NCBI GenBank assembly: GCA_027491255.1
Contig: JAIXWM010000036.1
Location: 1-35,584, forward strand
From: Rubrivivax sp.
GTDB taxonomy: Bacteria; Pseudomonadota; Gammaproteobacteria; Burkholderiales; Burkholderiaceae_C
Reading direction: 5' to 3'
Length of the DNA: 35,584 nucleotides
Below are positions 24,634 to 35,000 of the stretch, piece by piece; within the stretch, counting starts at the first letter, position 1, and every line of letters begins with the position of its first letter. A program made the position numbers and the translations under genes. Below the pieces are notes generated by a model, which ran no database searches, was not told the origin of the DNA, and saw only the letters and a list, made by a program, of their open reading frames with translations.

Positions 24634-26792
24634 GCGAACCGGTAACGCTTCTGCAACAACTGCTGCAGGGACTCTGCCAGCCGCTCATACAGCGTCCGCC
24701 CGGGCAGCGCCATGCGTACCGCGCCGCGCAGGCCGTGGTGCAGCGACAGGTCCTGGCGCTGCGCCGTGGCAGTCAGGGTCGCCCGGATCTCGAAGAATTC
24801 CTCGGCCGCCACGTCCCCGCGCGCGTTGTCGGCCTTGACCGGCAGGTCGCCTCCGCCCAGCCAGCCCAGCGCTGCCGACGGCAGTCGGTCACGCTGGTAG
24901 GGCACGAGCACCACGCGCTCGACCGCGATGTCCTGGTCGGCCTGACCGACCAGTCGCAGCACCGCCTGCTCGGGTTGGCTGCGAAAGAGCTCGCGCGCAC
25001 GCTCCTGGGTGATCACGGCGACGAACTGGAACCCGGATGACTGGTCGAGCACATGGCCGAGCACCGCGCCGCGAGGGATCCACGACCCCACCCGTTCCCA
25101 GCCCTCGGTGGCCACGTAAAGGCCGTCGTGCGGCGCCTTGACAGTCAGCTCTGAGCGACGGTCCCGCAAATCCTGCAGCCGCTGGCGCTTGGCCGCCGTC
25201 TGCTCTTCGAGCGCGCGCAGATCGGCCACGCGGTTCACGACCGCCATGCGCTGGAAGGCGAGCAGCTCGTCGAGTTCCAGCTGGGTCTGCTCGATTTCCA
25301 GCCCGAGCGACTCGTCGTCGAACCACATCAGCGCATCGGATTTGCGCACCGGCTGCCCGTTGCCCATCAACGCCCGGTCGAGCTTGGCATCCATGGGCGC
25401 GAAGAGCACGGACTCGCGGCTGTGCTGCAGCACACCCTGGGCCGTTATCGAGTGCGGAAACGGCACCCAGAAGACGATGACGGCCAGCGCGCCGACAACG
25501 AGCCCCGCCCCGCCCCAGGCGCGCGCGCGATGGGCCTGCACCCGCTGCCCGGCCAGGTGCACCAGGCCCTTCCACAGCGGCCCGAGCAGGAGCATGTGGA
25601 GCGTGATGGCCGCCACCACGACCCCCAGCCCGAACCACAGGTCCATCACGAGCAGGATCACCGCAAAGGAGACCACCAGGCGATAGGCAAAGCTCAGGGG
25701 CGCATACAGGATGAACCACAGGCGCTCGCCGTGTTCGTCCACCGGCGCTTGCGCCGCGTGGCTGCCCAGCAGATAGCGGTCGGCCAGGTACATCCAGTAC
25801 TGCTGGGCCTTCTGGTAGAAATTCGGGATGTCGAGGAAATCCGCCAGGACGTAGTACGCGTCGAAACGCAACAGCGGATTGCCGTTGAAGACGATGCTCG
25901 AGACCGAGCCGATCATCATCACGTTGAACGCCAGGCTGTTGACCAGCCCCGGGCCGGTGACCGCCCAGACCACGGCGCCGAGGGCGGCCATGAACAGGTC
26001 GACGATCATGCCGGCGCCGCTGACGAGCATGCGGTGCCATCGGTTCGGGAACGACCAGCTGGCCGTGGTGTCGACGTAAGGCAGGGGCGTCGTCACCAGG
26101 AACATCAAGCCGAAGGCATGGACCTCGCCGCCGAAGCGCTTGCACGCCAGGCCATGGCAGATCTCATGCACCATCTTCATGACCGCCAGGCAGGCATACA
26201 GCCAGGGCAGGTTCGTCCACGCGAAGACGCCCTGGCTGCGGTCGGCGATGGATTCCGCGTGCGTGGCCACCACGTACGCGCCGGCCAGCATCCCCAGAAC
26301 CCACAGCCCGGGCAGCAGCCACCGCGGCAGGCGCCGCAAGACGCCGTCGACCGCGCTGAGGAAGTTGTCCGGGTCCCAGACAGGGACGCGGAAGTAAAGG
26401 AAAGAAAGCAGCTTGGCCCGCAGTTCCTTCTGCCGGGTCTTGCCCACCCTGAGCGCGATCTCGCGGTGGTCGCCGGACTCGCTGAAGTGCAGCAGGTTCG
26501 AGACGTGCAACTGCGACAGCAGCTGCACGACCTCCTCCTGGCCGGGGGCCCGTTCAGGCCGCTCGCGGATGCACGCCTGCCAAGCCTCGTCCACCGTCAC
26601 GTCCGGGCGCAGTCCGCGAACGAATTCGTAAGCCTCGGGCGTGATGCGGAAGAAGCGGTGCGAGTAGCCGTCCTCGAGCACCACCCAGGGGCGCCCGCGG
26701 TAGACCTGACGCGAGACCCGAACACCCGGCAGCAGGCTCACGCGTGAGCCGGCAATCTTGTACCAGGCGTCGCTGTAGATCGCACCCGACAT
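24630..26792 (-). CDS. PqqD-like / M50 metalloprotease / HlyD-like hybrid membrane protein
   Basis: 720 residues with three parts. Residues about 15-105 resemble a PqqD-type peptide-binding domain (VSRQVYRGRPWVVLEDGYSH, RITPEAYEFV). A multi-helix membrane domain spans about 155-455 with the zinc motif HEICH (209-213) and the site-2-protease-type motif NGNPLLRFDAYY with Asp311 as third ligand, so the protease appears intact. After the last helix (about 430-452) an adaptor-like periplasmic part begins at SITAQGVLQHSRESVLFAPMDAKL. It has a coiled coil (about 495-560) and a lipoyl-like return strand VKAPHDGLYVATEGWERVGSW. Such M50-HlyD proteins occur beside HlyD and TolC partners in export loci, and this one may bind, clip or gate the substrate at the inner membrane. 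It is 8 nt after the GAF-HlyD gene. Confidence 0.9.
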   Translation of the reverse strand: MSGAIYSDAWYKIAGSRVSLLPGVRVSRQVYRGRPWVVLEDGYSHRFFRITPEAYEFVRGLRPDVTVDEAWQACIRERPERAPGQEEVVQLLSQLHVSNLLHFSESGDHREIALRVGKTRQKELRAKLLSFLYFRVPVWDPDNFLSAVDGVLRRLPRWLLPGLWVLGMLAGAYVVATHAESIADRSQGVFAWTNLPWLYACLAVMKMVHEICHGLACKRFGGEVHAFGLMFLVTTPLPYVDTTASWSFPNRWHRMLVSGAGMIVDLFMAALGAVVWAVTGPGLVNSLAFNVMMIGSVSSIVFNGNPLLRFDAYYVLADFLDIPNFYQKAQQYWMYLADRYLLGSHAAQAPVDEHGERLWFILYAPLSFAYRLVVSFAVILLVMDLWFGLGVVVAAITLHMLLLGPLWKGLVHLAGQRVQAHRARAWGGAGLVVGALAVIVFWVPFPHSITAQGVLQHSRESVLFAPMDAKLDRALMGNGQPVRKSDALMWFDDESLGLEIEQTQLELDELLAFQRMAVVNRVADLRALEEQTAAKRQRLQDLRDRRSELTVKAPHDGLYVATEGWERVGSWIPRGAVLGHVLDQSSGFQFVAVITQERARELFRSQPEQAVLRLVGQADQDIAVERVVLVPYQRDRLPSAALGWLGGGDLPVKADNARGDVAAEEFFEIRATLTATAQRQDLSLHHGLRGAVRMALPGRTLYERLAESLQQLLQKRYRFA

Positions 26793-26800
26793 CGCTCAGC

Positions 26801-28720
26801 TCACCACCAGAAATGAAGCCGCAGGGTGTCGATGGCGCGGTGGAACAGAATCCATGCCACGTTGCGCTGGCCCGCCTCGATCTTGGCCAGGCCGGTCATG
26901 CCGGGTCGCCACCAAGCATCGGGGGAATCAAGGATCCGCGCCTTGACCAGGAACTGATTGCCCTGCTCGCCCTTGACCTGCGCCATCGGCACGAAGTGGG
27001 TCACCCGGAATCGGATCTCGCGCGAGGTCTGGCTGAGCAGGATGAGCGATCCCTCGGCATCCTGCTGCAGCGCACGGATGTCGCGCTCCGGGACCTGCAT
27101 GACCACGTACAGCCCCTCGACCGCGGCAATGCGGAAGAGCAAGTCGCCGCGGCGTACCGTCGACCCGAGAAGATTGCGTCGGTCGCCCTCGACCACCACG
27201 CCGTCGAACGGCGCCTTGGCCTCGGCGGTCTCGATCAGGCTCTGGACGCGTTTCATCCTCGCCTGGGCCTGCTCGCGCCGGAAGCGCGCGACCTGGGCCT
27301 CGGCCAGAGATGCCGCGGCGCGTGCCTTGTCCTCTTCGGCCGCATAGCGCCGGATCTCGGAGCCCACCTCGAGCTCCTGCTGTCTCAGGTCGGTCGCGTC
27401 CATGCGCGCGAGCGTCTGATCCTTGCGGATCATGTCGCCCACATCGGCCATCACGTCGAGCACCCGGCCGTCGTTCGGGGCGGTCACCACGCGCGTGCTG
27501 TCCGTCGTCAGCTGCGCCGAGGCCTCGACCCGGTAGGGAAGGCTGCCGAAGGCCAGGAACAGCACGCTGGCGCCGCAGGCCGCGGCAGCGAACTTGACCC
27601 ACGGGCGACCGGGGCCGAAGAGCAGTTCCAGGCGGTCCAGGGCCTTGCGTCGCCAGCGCTTGCCCCACCACATGTGCTCGAGCTGCCCCTGCGCGAGGCC
27701 GGGCTGCACCATGTCCAGGACCGCGGTGAGCTGATCGACTTCCTCGTCGCTCACCTCGTCCTTCTCGATCACGCACACCAGCACGGCCTCGGCCAGACCG
27801 GACCGGTTGCGGATCGGAACGCTGAGCACGCCGTCGGCGTCCTCGAGGGCCCCGAGCAGCAGCTGATGGGCTGGCGGACCGGCGAGCAGGGACGACGGGT
27901 TGCCGTCGGTCGCCGCAGATCGCCAGGCCCGGATGCGGGAGTCCGTCGACAGCACCTCCAAGGCTGCAGCCTGCAGCGCCTGGACCATGCGCGACGTTCG
28001 CTCGAAGCGGTCCACGTGGCTGACGGCCAGCAGCTCGGCCGCGCCGGCGCGCCGCCAGACCAGAGCCACCTGCCTCAGCCCGTACAAGGCGGCCACGCCG
28101 TTGACCAGCGCGAGGGAGGCTTCACCGAAATGACGCGCCTGCATCACCTCGGCGGCCACGCTCATCAGCGCCAGCATGTGGCGGTCCGGCCCTTCGACCA
28201 GGGCCCCGCTGGCTCGGGCTGCAGGCAAGGCACTTTCGACCAGCGGCGCCACCGCCAGCGACGGTGGTGCTGCGCGCCTTTCACGCCGGCGCACGTCCTT
28301 CACCAGCATGGCGCGGATGAGCGCCTCCTTCAGGTGCGCGCGCTCGCGCTCGGGAAGGGCCATCACGACGACGCTGGGCACCTCGTCGAGCAGGCCGACC
28401 GCCAGCAGCACCAGGCCCATGCCGTCGCTGCGGCGCCAGGCGTCGTGGGCATACCCCTGCTGCCGTGCACCGGACAGCAGCGAGGGCGGCAAGGCCTCGA
28501 AGAGAGCCTGCACCGCCGGCCCGTCACCGAAGCTGCCGAGCACCGCCGCCGGCCGGCCCTCGGTGCAATCCACCACCAGCGCAAGCTCAGCGCGCACCAC
28601 CGCCGCCAGGCCCTGGGCATAGCGGTCGTGGAAGTCGGCCTCGTCACCCCGGCCTGCCAGCAGCGCCAGCAGGGACTCGATCATCAGCACAGGGCTGTCC
28701 GAACGGACGGCAGCAGTCAC
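26801..28720 (-). CDS. GAF-HlyD hybrid secretion adaptor
   Basis: 639 residues. The N-terminal 390 residues are cytoplasmic. They contain a GAF-like sensory domain at about 185-350 (FGEASLALVNGVAALYGLRQVALVWR to GVLSVPIRNRSGLAEAVLVCVIEKD) and possibly a second, degenerate one at 15-130. A single membrane helix at about 390-410 (FAAAACGASVLFLAFGS) leads to a HlyD adaptor. The lipoyl half is VVTAPNDGRVLDVMADVGDMIRKDQTLA, a short coiled coil follows (about 455-515), and the second half is AKAPFDGVVVEGDRRNLLGSTVRRGD with the beta-barrel. The protein ends LRLHFWW. The sensory part may tie secretion to a small-molecule or redox signal. The M50/HlyD hybrid gene follows after 8 nt. Confidence 0.88.
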   Translation of the reverse strand: MTAAVRSDSPVLMIESLLALLAGRGDEADFHDRYAQGLAAVVRAELALVVDCTEGRPAAVLGSFGDGPAVQALFEALPPSLLSGARQQGYAHDAWRRSDGMGLVLLAVGLLDEVPSVVVMALPERERAHLKEALIRAMLVKDVRRRERRAAPPSLAVAPLVESALPAARASGALVEGPDRHMLALMSVAAEVMQARHFGEASLALVNGVAALYGLRQVALVWRRAGAAELLAVSHVDRFERTSRMVQALQAAALEVLSTDSRIRAWRSAATDGNPSSLLAGPPAHQLLLGALEDADGVLSVPIRNRSGLAEAVLVCVIEKDEVSDEEVDQLTAVLDMVQPGLAQGQLEHMWWGKRWRRKALDRLELLFGPGRPWVKFAAAACGASVLFLAFGSLPYRVEASAQLTTDSTRVVTAPNDGRVLDVMADVGDMIRKDQTLARMDATDLRQQELEVGSEIRRYAAEEDKARAAASLAEAQVARFRREQAQARMKRVQSLIETAEAKAPFDGVVVEGDRRNLLGSTVRRGDLLFRIAAVEGLYVVMQVPERDIRALQQDAEGSLILLSQTSREIRFRVTHFVPMAQVKGEQGNQFLVKARILDSPDAWWRPGMTGLAKIEAGQRNVAWILFHRAIDTLRLHFWW

Positions 28721-28736
28721 GACCGGCGCTTCGGGT

Positions 28737-29621
28737 TCAGTTGGGCCGCTGGGCGCCCGGCAGTTTCAGGATGCCCTTGACGCCGGGGCGCAGCAGGCCG
28801 CGCGGATTCGCGAACACCGCGCGGACTTCGGACAGCCCGCTGGCCGGATCCGCCACTGGCGAGACGAACTGCACCTGGCCCTCGGCCGTGATCAGCCCCC
28901 GCCCTGATTCGAAGCCGGCGCTCAGCTTGGCCCCGACCCGGACCGCCGCCAGGGCCTCCAGCGGCAGGCTGAATCGCAACTCGACATTGGTGGCGTCGAC
29001 GATGCGCAGCACGTTGTCACCCGGCTTGGCCCATTCGCCGACCTCCAGGGGCGCGTCGACGACCATGCCGGCGACGGGCGCACGCAGGGTGCGCTGCCCG
29101 AGATCGGACTTCGCCTGGTCGAACTCGACCTGCTCACGTCGCTTCTGCGTCTGCAGCTGGACGAGCCGGCCATTGGCGCTGACCGTCTCCAGGCGCTGCT
29201 TGAGGAGCTCTTCCCGCGAGATCGAGGACGTGGTGTTCGCCACGGACTCCATCATCCTCTGCAGTTCGGCCATGACCTCGACACGGGCGCGCGAGGCGGC
29301 CAGCTCGGATTCGTCCTCGACGATGATGCCGCGGCGGCGCAGCTCGAGCTGCTGCACCGTGCTGTCGAGCTCGAGCAAGGCCTGCCCCTCGCGAACCCAC
29401 TGCCCGGGCTTGACCAGCACACGCTGCACCACCCCGGCCACCGGAACGCTCATCTGGATGTCGGACAGCGGGTGCACCAGCCCCACATACTCCGCGGCCT
29501 GGACGACGCCGCAGACACCCACGGCCAGCAACGCCGAAGCGAACGAGCGGGCCAGATCAAGCGGACCGAGGGCCTGCCAGAGCCGCGTGCGGGCCCCGGC
29601 GAGGAAAGCGCCCGGCGTCAT
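28737..29621 (-). CDS. HlyD/MFP-family periplasmic adaptor
   Basis: 294 residues, ATG 29621. An N-terminal hydrophobic stretch (SFASALLAVGVCGVVQAAE, about 25-43) looks like a signal peptide or anchor. Next are the lipoyl half VPVAGVVQRVLVKPGQWVREGQALLELD, a coiled-coil hairpin (about 90-170, including AELQRMMESVANTTSSISREELLKQRL), and the return half APVAGMVVDAPLEVGEWAKPGDNVLRI. A beta-barrel ends the protein. It is shorter than classical HlyD and closer to RND-type membrane fusion proteins. It overlaps the TolC-like gene by 4 nt. It is one of three adaptor-like proteins in the operon. Confidence 0.9.
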   Translation of the reverse strand: MTPGAFLAGARTRLWQALGPLDLARSFASALLAVGVCGVVQAAEYVGLVHPLSDIQMSVPVAGVVQRVLVKPGQWVREGQALLELDSTVQQLELRRRGIIVEDESELAASRARVEVMAELQRMMESVANTTSSISREELLKQRLETVSANGRLVQLQTQKRREQVEFDQAKSDLGQRTLRAPVAGMVVDAPLEVGEWAKPGDNVLRIVDATNVELRFSLPLEALAAVRVGAKLSAGFESGRGLITAEGQVQFVSPVADPASGLSEVRAVFANPRGLLRPGVKGILKLPGAQRPN

Positions 29622-31234
29622 GGCGCCACCGGCATGGACGTCTCGACCCCGTGCGCGTCGAGCAGCGTGCCATCCGCCAGGGCAAGCGACAGTCGTGCCG
29701 TCTCGACCCGACCTGTGGCCTCGAGGGTGCGGATCTGGGACTCGATCAGGTCCTGCTCGGCCAGCATCAGGCTGGGCGGAAGGGCCACGCCGGCCGCCAG
29801 GCGTCTGCGTTCATCCTCGAGGAACTGCCGGCGCATGGCCAGCTCCGAGCGCCGGAGCTCCAATTCACGCAGCGCCGAAGTCAAGGCCCAGAGACGGGCC
29901 GACAGGTCGTTGGCGAATGCAGAGGTGATGGCCTGGATCTCCGCATCCGATTGCGACACCCGCAATTGCTGGGCGAGGAGTTGCGCCTGCGTCTTGCGGC
30001 CCCCGAAAGCCCCCAGTTCCATGTTCAGACCCAGAGACCACTCGGGGTAATTGCCGCGGGACACCGTCGACAGCGACGAGGACACCTTCGGTTCCGAGCC
30101 GGAGGAGGTGTAGGAGAACTGAAGGTCGACCGCCGGCTTGGCCTGTTCGCGCGCGAAAGCCAGCCGCAGCAAGCCCTGCTCGCGCCGCAAGCGCGCGATC
30201 TGGTAGGCGGGCCACTGCACGACGGCCCGCTCGGCAATACGCTCGACCGCCTGTGGCGTCCAGCCGGCGTCCACAGGCTGCAGCGTCATGCCGTCAAGCT
30301 GGCTGGCGTCGAGATTGAGCGCGCTCAGCAGGCGCACCCGCGCGTCGTCGTGGGCCTGGGCCGCCTTGCCCGCCTCGGACAGGCGGTCCAGGCGCAGCCG
30401 TTCGACCTCGGCCACCGCACGTTCGGCCATGCGGCCGGAGCGCACGCGCTGACGCGCGTCGTCGAGCTGCGCGTTGCTGGTGCGAACCAGCTCGTCGCGC
30501 AGCTTGCGGGATTCCGCCGCGAACCAGGCCTGCCAATACAGGGACAGGCCCTCGCCGACCACTTTCTGCAACTGCTGCCTGAACTGCCACGCCGCGACCT
30601 GCGCTTCGAGTTCGGCCACCCGCTTGTCGGTCTCGGTGTACTGGATGCCCCGGCCGCGCATGAGGGGTTGGCGAAAGGCCAGCACCAGCGCCGAGGAGGC
30701 CCGGATTTCAGGCGGGTACCTGGCAGGATCGTTGCCTTCGAGCGTGCGGGTGCGGACCGTGGCACTGACGTCGCCACCGGTAGGCGACTTCTGGCGCACC
30801 CCGACTTCCAGCGTGTTGCCCTGCTCCTCGAGCTTGAGGAACAGCCCCTTGTTCTTCAAGGCGTCGTCGAGGATTTCCTGCGACGTGCGCTGCCGGTCGG
30901 TCAGGGTCCGGCGGATGGCGCCGAAGACCACGGGCTCGTACAGAGCAGCCTCGGCCCTGAAGAGGGCACTGGCGATCGATGCCGAATCGCGCGCGTACGC
31001 CAGCTCCAGGCTGCGCGTGACGAGCAGTTGCGCCACCGTGTTCGGCTGCAGCACGGCCACCTGCGCAGCGGCCGGCGCCGTCTGCGGCGTCGGCGGCGTC
31101 GGCGGCGAAGCCACCGGCTGGGCCTGCAGGCCGCTGGCAGCCAGAACCCCGGCGACCCCGACGATCAGGCTGGCGGCCCGGCATGCTGCGGGAGAACGGC
31201 CGCGCACGCGGCCCGGCAACACATCACTTCGCAT
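29618..31234 (-). CDS. TolC-family outer-membrane factor (second copy)
   Basis: 538 residues, longer than the exporter TolC at 9023-10288. The signal peptide is long and Arg-rich (MRSDVLPGRVRGRS, then SLIVGVAGVLAASGLQAQ), followed by a Pro/Thr/Ala linker. The barrel and helical domain has LQPNTVAQLLVTRSLELAYARDSASI near the start, the EPVVFGAIRRTLTDRQRTS strand, long coiled-coil segments (about 190-260 and 420-500), and AYQIARLRREQGLLRLAFAREQAKPAVDLQFSY, typical of the repeated half. It overlaps the sapC-like gene by 11 nt and the adaptor by 4 nt. It is expected to be the outer-membrane channel of the SecA/M50/HlyD route. Confidence 0.9.
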   Translation of the reverse strand: MRSDVLPGRVRGRSPAACRAASLIVGVAGVLAASGLQAQPVASPPTPPTPQTAPAAAQVAVLQPNTVAQLLVTRSLELAYARDSASIASALFRAEAALYEPVVFGAIRRTLTDRQRTSQEILDDALKNKGLFLKLEEQGNTLEVGVRQKSPTGGDVSATVRTRTLEGNDPARYPPEIRASSALVLAFRQPLMRGRGIQYTETDKRVAELEAQVAAWQFRQQLQKVVGEGLSLYWQAWFAAESRKLRDELVRTSNAQLDDARQRVRSGRMAERAVAEVERLRLDRLSEAGKAAQAHDDARVRLLSALNLDASQLDGMTLQPVDAGWTPQAVERIAERAVVQWPAYQIARLRREQGLLRLAFAREQAKPAVDLQFSYTSSGSEPKVSSSLSTVSRGNYPEWSLGLNMELGAFGGRKTQAQLLAQQLRVSQSDAEIQAITSAFANDLSARLWALTSALRELELRRSELAMRRQFLEDERRRLAAGVALPPSLMLAEQDLIESQIRTLEATGRVETARLSLALADGTLLDAHGVETSMPVAP

Positions 31235-31991
31235 GGCGCGAGCGACCGCTGGCGGACTTGGCGGACTCCGGTGCGGCCGACCGGGCCTCCTTGTCCTTGC
31301 GCATCTGCACCAGACGCTCGACCTGCGGCAGCGACATCAGGTGCGCGTAGATCGCCGGCAGGAAGCGCTTGCGACGCAACTCGAGGAAGGTTTCGTCGTC
31401 CAGCTCGTTGAGCTTCTCTTCGTTGACGACGTGACAGCCCGTGACGTTGCGGGTGCGGTCGCCGGACGCGATGCGCATGCTCAGCGGAGTGAGGAGATCG
31501 CGGGCGACGAGGAATTCGACGAACTCCCGGGTCGCGTGGTCCATCTGCTGGAGTTCCGTCAGGTAGCGCTTGACGTTCTCGATCAGCTCTGTCGGTCGCC
31601 CCTCGTCGTCGAACAGCGGCGCGCCTTCGGTCTCGCTGAGCAGGTCGCTGCCCTCGTCGACACACACGACATAGCGCCCATCACGGTCGCCGCGGCTCAG
31701 CGCGAACGGGTAGCGCCGGATCATCGCCGGAATGTAGGACGCTGCCCAACGGCCGTCGTCGCCTACGTACAGGTTCTCACCCGCCTCCAGACCCATGAGC
31801 ACCACGGGCCGGTAGCGTCCTGGCGCACCGTCCTGGAGAAAAAGCACCGGGTACAGAGCCTCTGCACGAGCGAATTCGTGCATCGTCACGTAGGCGATGT
31901 GAAAACCCGCCGCATAGCCGAAACCCACGGAACTGCGCACTCTCTTCGCGCCATGCCGCTCCCGGCTGAGCGGAACCATCCTGTCGAACAC
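31224..31991 (-). CDS. SapC-family protein (copy 2)
   Basis: 255 residues if translation begins at GTG 31991, where VFDRMVPLSRERHGAKRV aligns with the start of copy 1 (MFQQLVPVNKSRH) and a GGGGGG ribosome-like site lies 7 nt upstream. The frame also extends to a TTG at 32021. Shared blocks with copy 1 include FHIAYVTMHEFARAEALYPV, VVLMGLEAGENLYV, WAASYIPAMIRRYPFAL, NVTGCHVVNEEKLNELDDETFLELRRKRFLPAIYAHLMSLPQVERL. The Lys/Arg/Ser/Ala tail is specific to this copy. It lies 80 bp after the giant repeat-protein gene; the gap holds GTTTACA (near 32050) and an AT-rich patch that could be an internal promoter for the export genes. Confidence 0.92.
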   Translation of the reverse strand: MFDRMVPLSRERHGAKRVRSSVGFGYAAGFHIAYVTMHEFARAEALYPVLFLQDGAPGRYRPVVLMGLEAGENLYVGDDGRWAASYIPAMIRRYPFALSRGDRDGRYVVCVDEGSDLLSETEGAPLFDDEGRPTELIENVKRYLTELQQMDHATREFVEFLVARDLLTPLSMRIASGDRTRNVTGCHVVNEEKLNELDDETFLELRRKRFLPAIYAHLMSLPQVERLVQMRKDKEARSAAPESAKSASGRSRHAK

Positions 31992-32071
31992 CTGTTTTCC
32001 CCCCGTAGGACGCAGAGCCAATTTAATCGCTTTAACCCGCTAACCCACTGTAAACGATCTTAAAGGCACCT

Positions 32072-35000
32072 CTACCAGGAGTCGACGGACCACAAGGGCT
32101 CGGCCACGACCTGGCCGGTGCTGCGCAGCAGCGGCGCCGTCGGATCGGTCCAGGGCGTGGCGTCTGCATCGACGCCCCCGAAGCCGTAGGCAAGGTCGCT
32201 CAGCGCCAGGGCGCTGCCGCGCGCGGCCCCGGATGCGGCGAACGGGCCTGCAGGGGCCGCCGGCGCGGTGCTGCCGAGGTAACGCGAAGCGGCAGACCCC
32301 TCGGCCGCGAGGGCCGAGACGGTCCCGCCGGCCGGCACGTCCAGCGGGAGGACATAGACCACCGAGACCGGCCGACCCGCGCCGATCTGCCCGGCGTTCG
32401 ACACCAGTTCGGCTTGCGCCACCAGCACCCGGCCCGCGCCATCGTCGGCCATGCGCAACTGCTCGCGCACGGCTGCGGCGCTCACCTGCCGGTAGACGAT
32501 CTTGCGATCTTCCCCCCGGGCCTCGAAGGTCGTTCCCCGGATCGGCGAGACCTGGACCTTGTCGGCCTGGGCCACCGGCACCTGCGCGGCATTGCCCAGG
32601 GGCACGCCGTCGCCGTGGATCGACACCGAGGGCGCGCGAAGGTGTGTGCCACCAGGCACGGCACCCACCGCCCGGACCACGCCAGCGGCGCTCACCACAT
32701 CGATGCGCTGGTCAGACTCGACCACCGCCAAGGTGACCCCCGACGGAGCGGCGAGAGCCACCGCGCCACCGGCATCGATCGTGGCGTCCGCATCCATGAC
32801 CAGGCTGCCCTGCTGTGCCGTCAAAGACAGGCCCGACGCCGCGCCCAGGTCGACGTGCAGCTGCACGTCGCCCGTGGCTGCGCGCAGCACCGTCTCGGCC
32901 GTGAAGACCCAGGCGCTGCCACCCGCATCCGGGCCCAGGTGGACGACGGTGCCACGCATGACGACCTCGGTCCCTCGCGGCTGCAGCACAGTCCAGGCCG
33001 AAGGCTCGAGCAGCCTTGCAGCCGCGGCGTCATCGCCCAGCGTGAGGCGCGCAAGCCCGGCGTCGCCATCCGTATCGGCTGCCAGCCACGCCGTGCGGCT
33101 GGCCAGCGCGGCGGCGCTGGGCTCGAAGGCCGAAGGGACGAAGTCGACGACCGGCACCAGCGGGCCTGCGACCGCCCCGACCGCCGGCGCCTTCACCGAA
33201 GAAGGCGCTCCGCGCAGTTGCACGAGGCCGCCGTCGCTGTCGAAGGACACCGCCTGGTTGACGGTGAGGGTCGTGGCGCCGAGGACCAGCGTGGCGCCGG
33301 CCTCGAGCGTGATGCGCGCCTGCTGCAGCGTGGAATGGGGCGCGAAACGGATCTCGTCGGCCAGCAGTTGCAGCGTCTTTCCGGCGCGCACCGTGATGTC
33401 GCCCTGGATGGTCAGCACCAGCGTCGTCGCAAGGTCCTCGTCGGCCACCTCGATGATCGAGTCGTCGTTGACCACCAGCGCATCGTCGATGGTGACGTTG
33501 CGGGTGTGCAGGACGTCGGCACCGTCGAGATAGGTCGTGTGGCCCCGGCCCTGGATCTCCATGCCCACGCCTTCGATGCGGCCCGCCAGACGGGTCACGC
33601 CGAAGGGAGTCTCCACCGTCAGGCGCCCGAGGAAGACCAGCTCGTCCTGCAAATTCGCCGGGTCGGTCTGGAGCCACACCTGCTGCCCCGTCTCCCCACC
33701 CCCGAAGACGATCTCGTCGAAGGCGAGCTGGGCGACCTCGTCGCCGTCGATGAAGATGCCCTGGGTCGGCGTGCGGTTGACCACCGGCGTGCCGACGACC
33801 AGCGGCAGGAGCAGCGCGTTCGGATCCGACGGATCGGGCAGCGGCGGCGTGACCCCGAAGGTCGGCCCGGACAGCGGCGCCGTCACCTCCACGCTCGAGC
33901 TCTGGACATTGAGGGGACTGGAGAAGGTCTGCGGCGCGTCGGCAACGAAGTTGCCGTTGGGCACCGTCAGATCCACGCTTCCGGCGCCGTCGGTGCCGAG
34001 CACCCGAACATCGTCGGCCTCGTCCAGCACCAGACCGCCCGTGCCTGTCTGCGCCCGGAGATCGTCGACGTTGGTTTCGATCCGGGCTGCCGTCGTGCCG
34101 ACCCCGGCCGCGGCCAGTACCTCCAGCGAACCTGCCACGATGTCGATGTCGTCGGATCCGCTCGGATCACCGTCGACGATCGTGCCGCCGCTTTCCAGCA
34201 CCACGCGCTGACCTGCTGCCTGCAGCAGTTCGATCGCCAGCACCGAGCCGGCCTGCGCAGCATGGATGTCCACCGTGCCGTCGCTGGTCAAGGCACGCAC
34301 GGTCAGGTCATCGGCCTCTGCGAGATGGATGCCCGCGCTGCCCACCACCGCTTGCAGGATGCCGATCTGGGTCTCCAGCGCGTTGCCTGCCGTGCCCAGC
34401 CCGCTGGCCATCGTGATCGCCAGCGTTGCCGCCAGCACGTCGCGGTCGTCCGCGCCTGCGGCATCGCCGTCCAGCACCGAACCGGCGCTCTTCAGCGTCA
34501 CCACCTGGCCCGCCGCCGAGATCGACGCCACCAACAGGTCCTGGCCCGCCGTCTTCGTCTCCAGGATCACCGCCCCGGCGCTGGTCAGCGTGCTCACCTT
34601 CAGCCCGTCGTCGTCCACCAGGTTCAGGCCGCCCGCGCCCACGCCGCCCTGCAGCGTGTCCACGTCCACGTCCAGCGCGTTGCCCGCCGTGCCCAGCCCG
34701 CTGGCCACGGTGATCGCCAGCGTCGCCGCCAGCACGTCGCGGTCGTCCGCGCCCGTCGTATCGCCGTCCAGCACCGACCCGGCGCTCTTCAGCGTCACCA
34801 CCTGGCCCGCCGCCGAGATCGACGCCACCACCAGGTCCTGGCCCGCCGTCTTCGTCTCCAGGCTCACCGCTCCGGCACTGGTCAGCGTGCTCACCGTCAG
34901 CCCGTCGTCGTCCACCAGGTTCAGGCCGCCCGCGCCCACGCCGCCCCGCAGCGTGTCGACATCCACCTCCAGCGCGTTGCCCGCCGTGCCCAACCCGGTC

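Noticed and set aside
32072..33000. RTX calcium-binding repeats or a type V barrel at the C-terminus of the giant protein
   Set aside because: No GGxGxDxUx series and no terminal beta-barrel or final aromatic strand pattern was seen.
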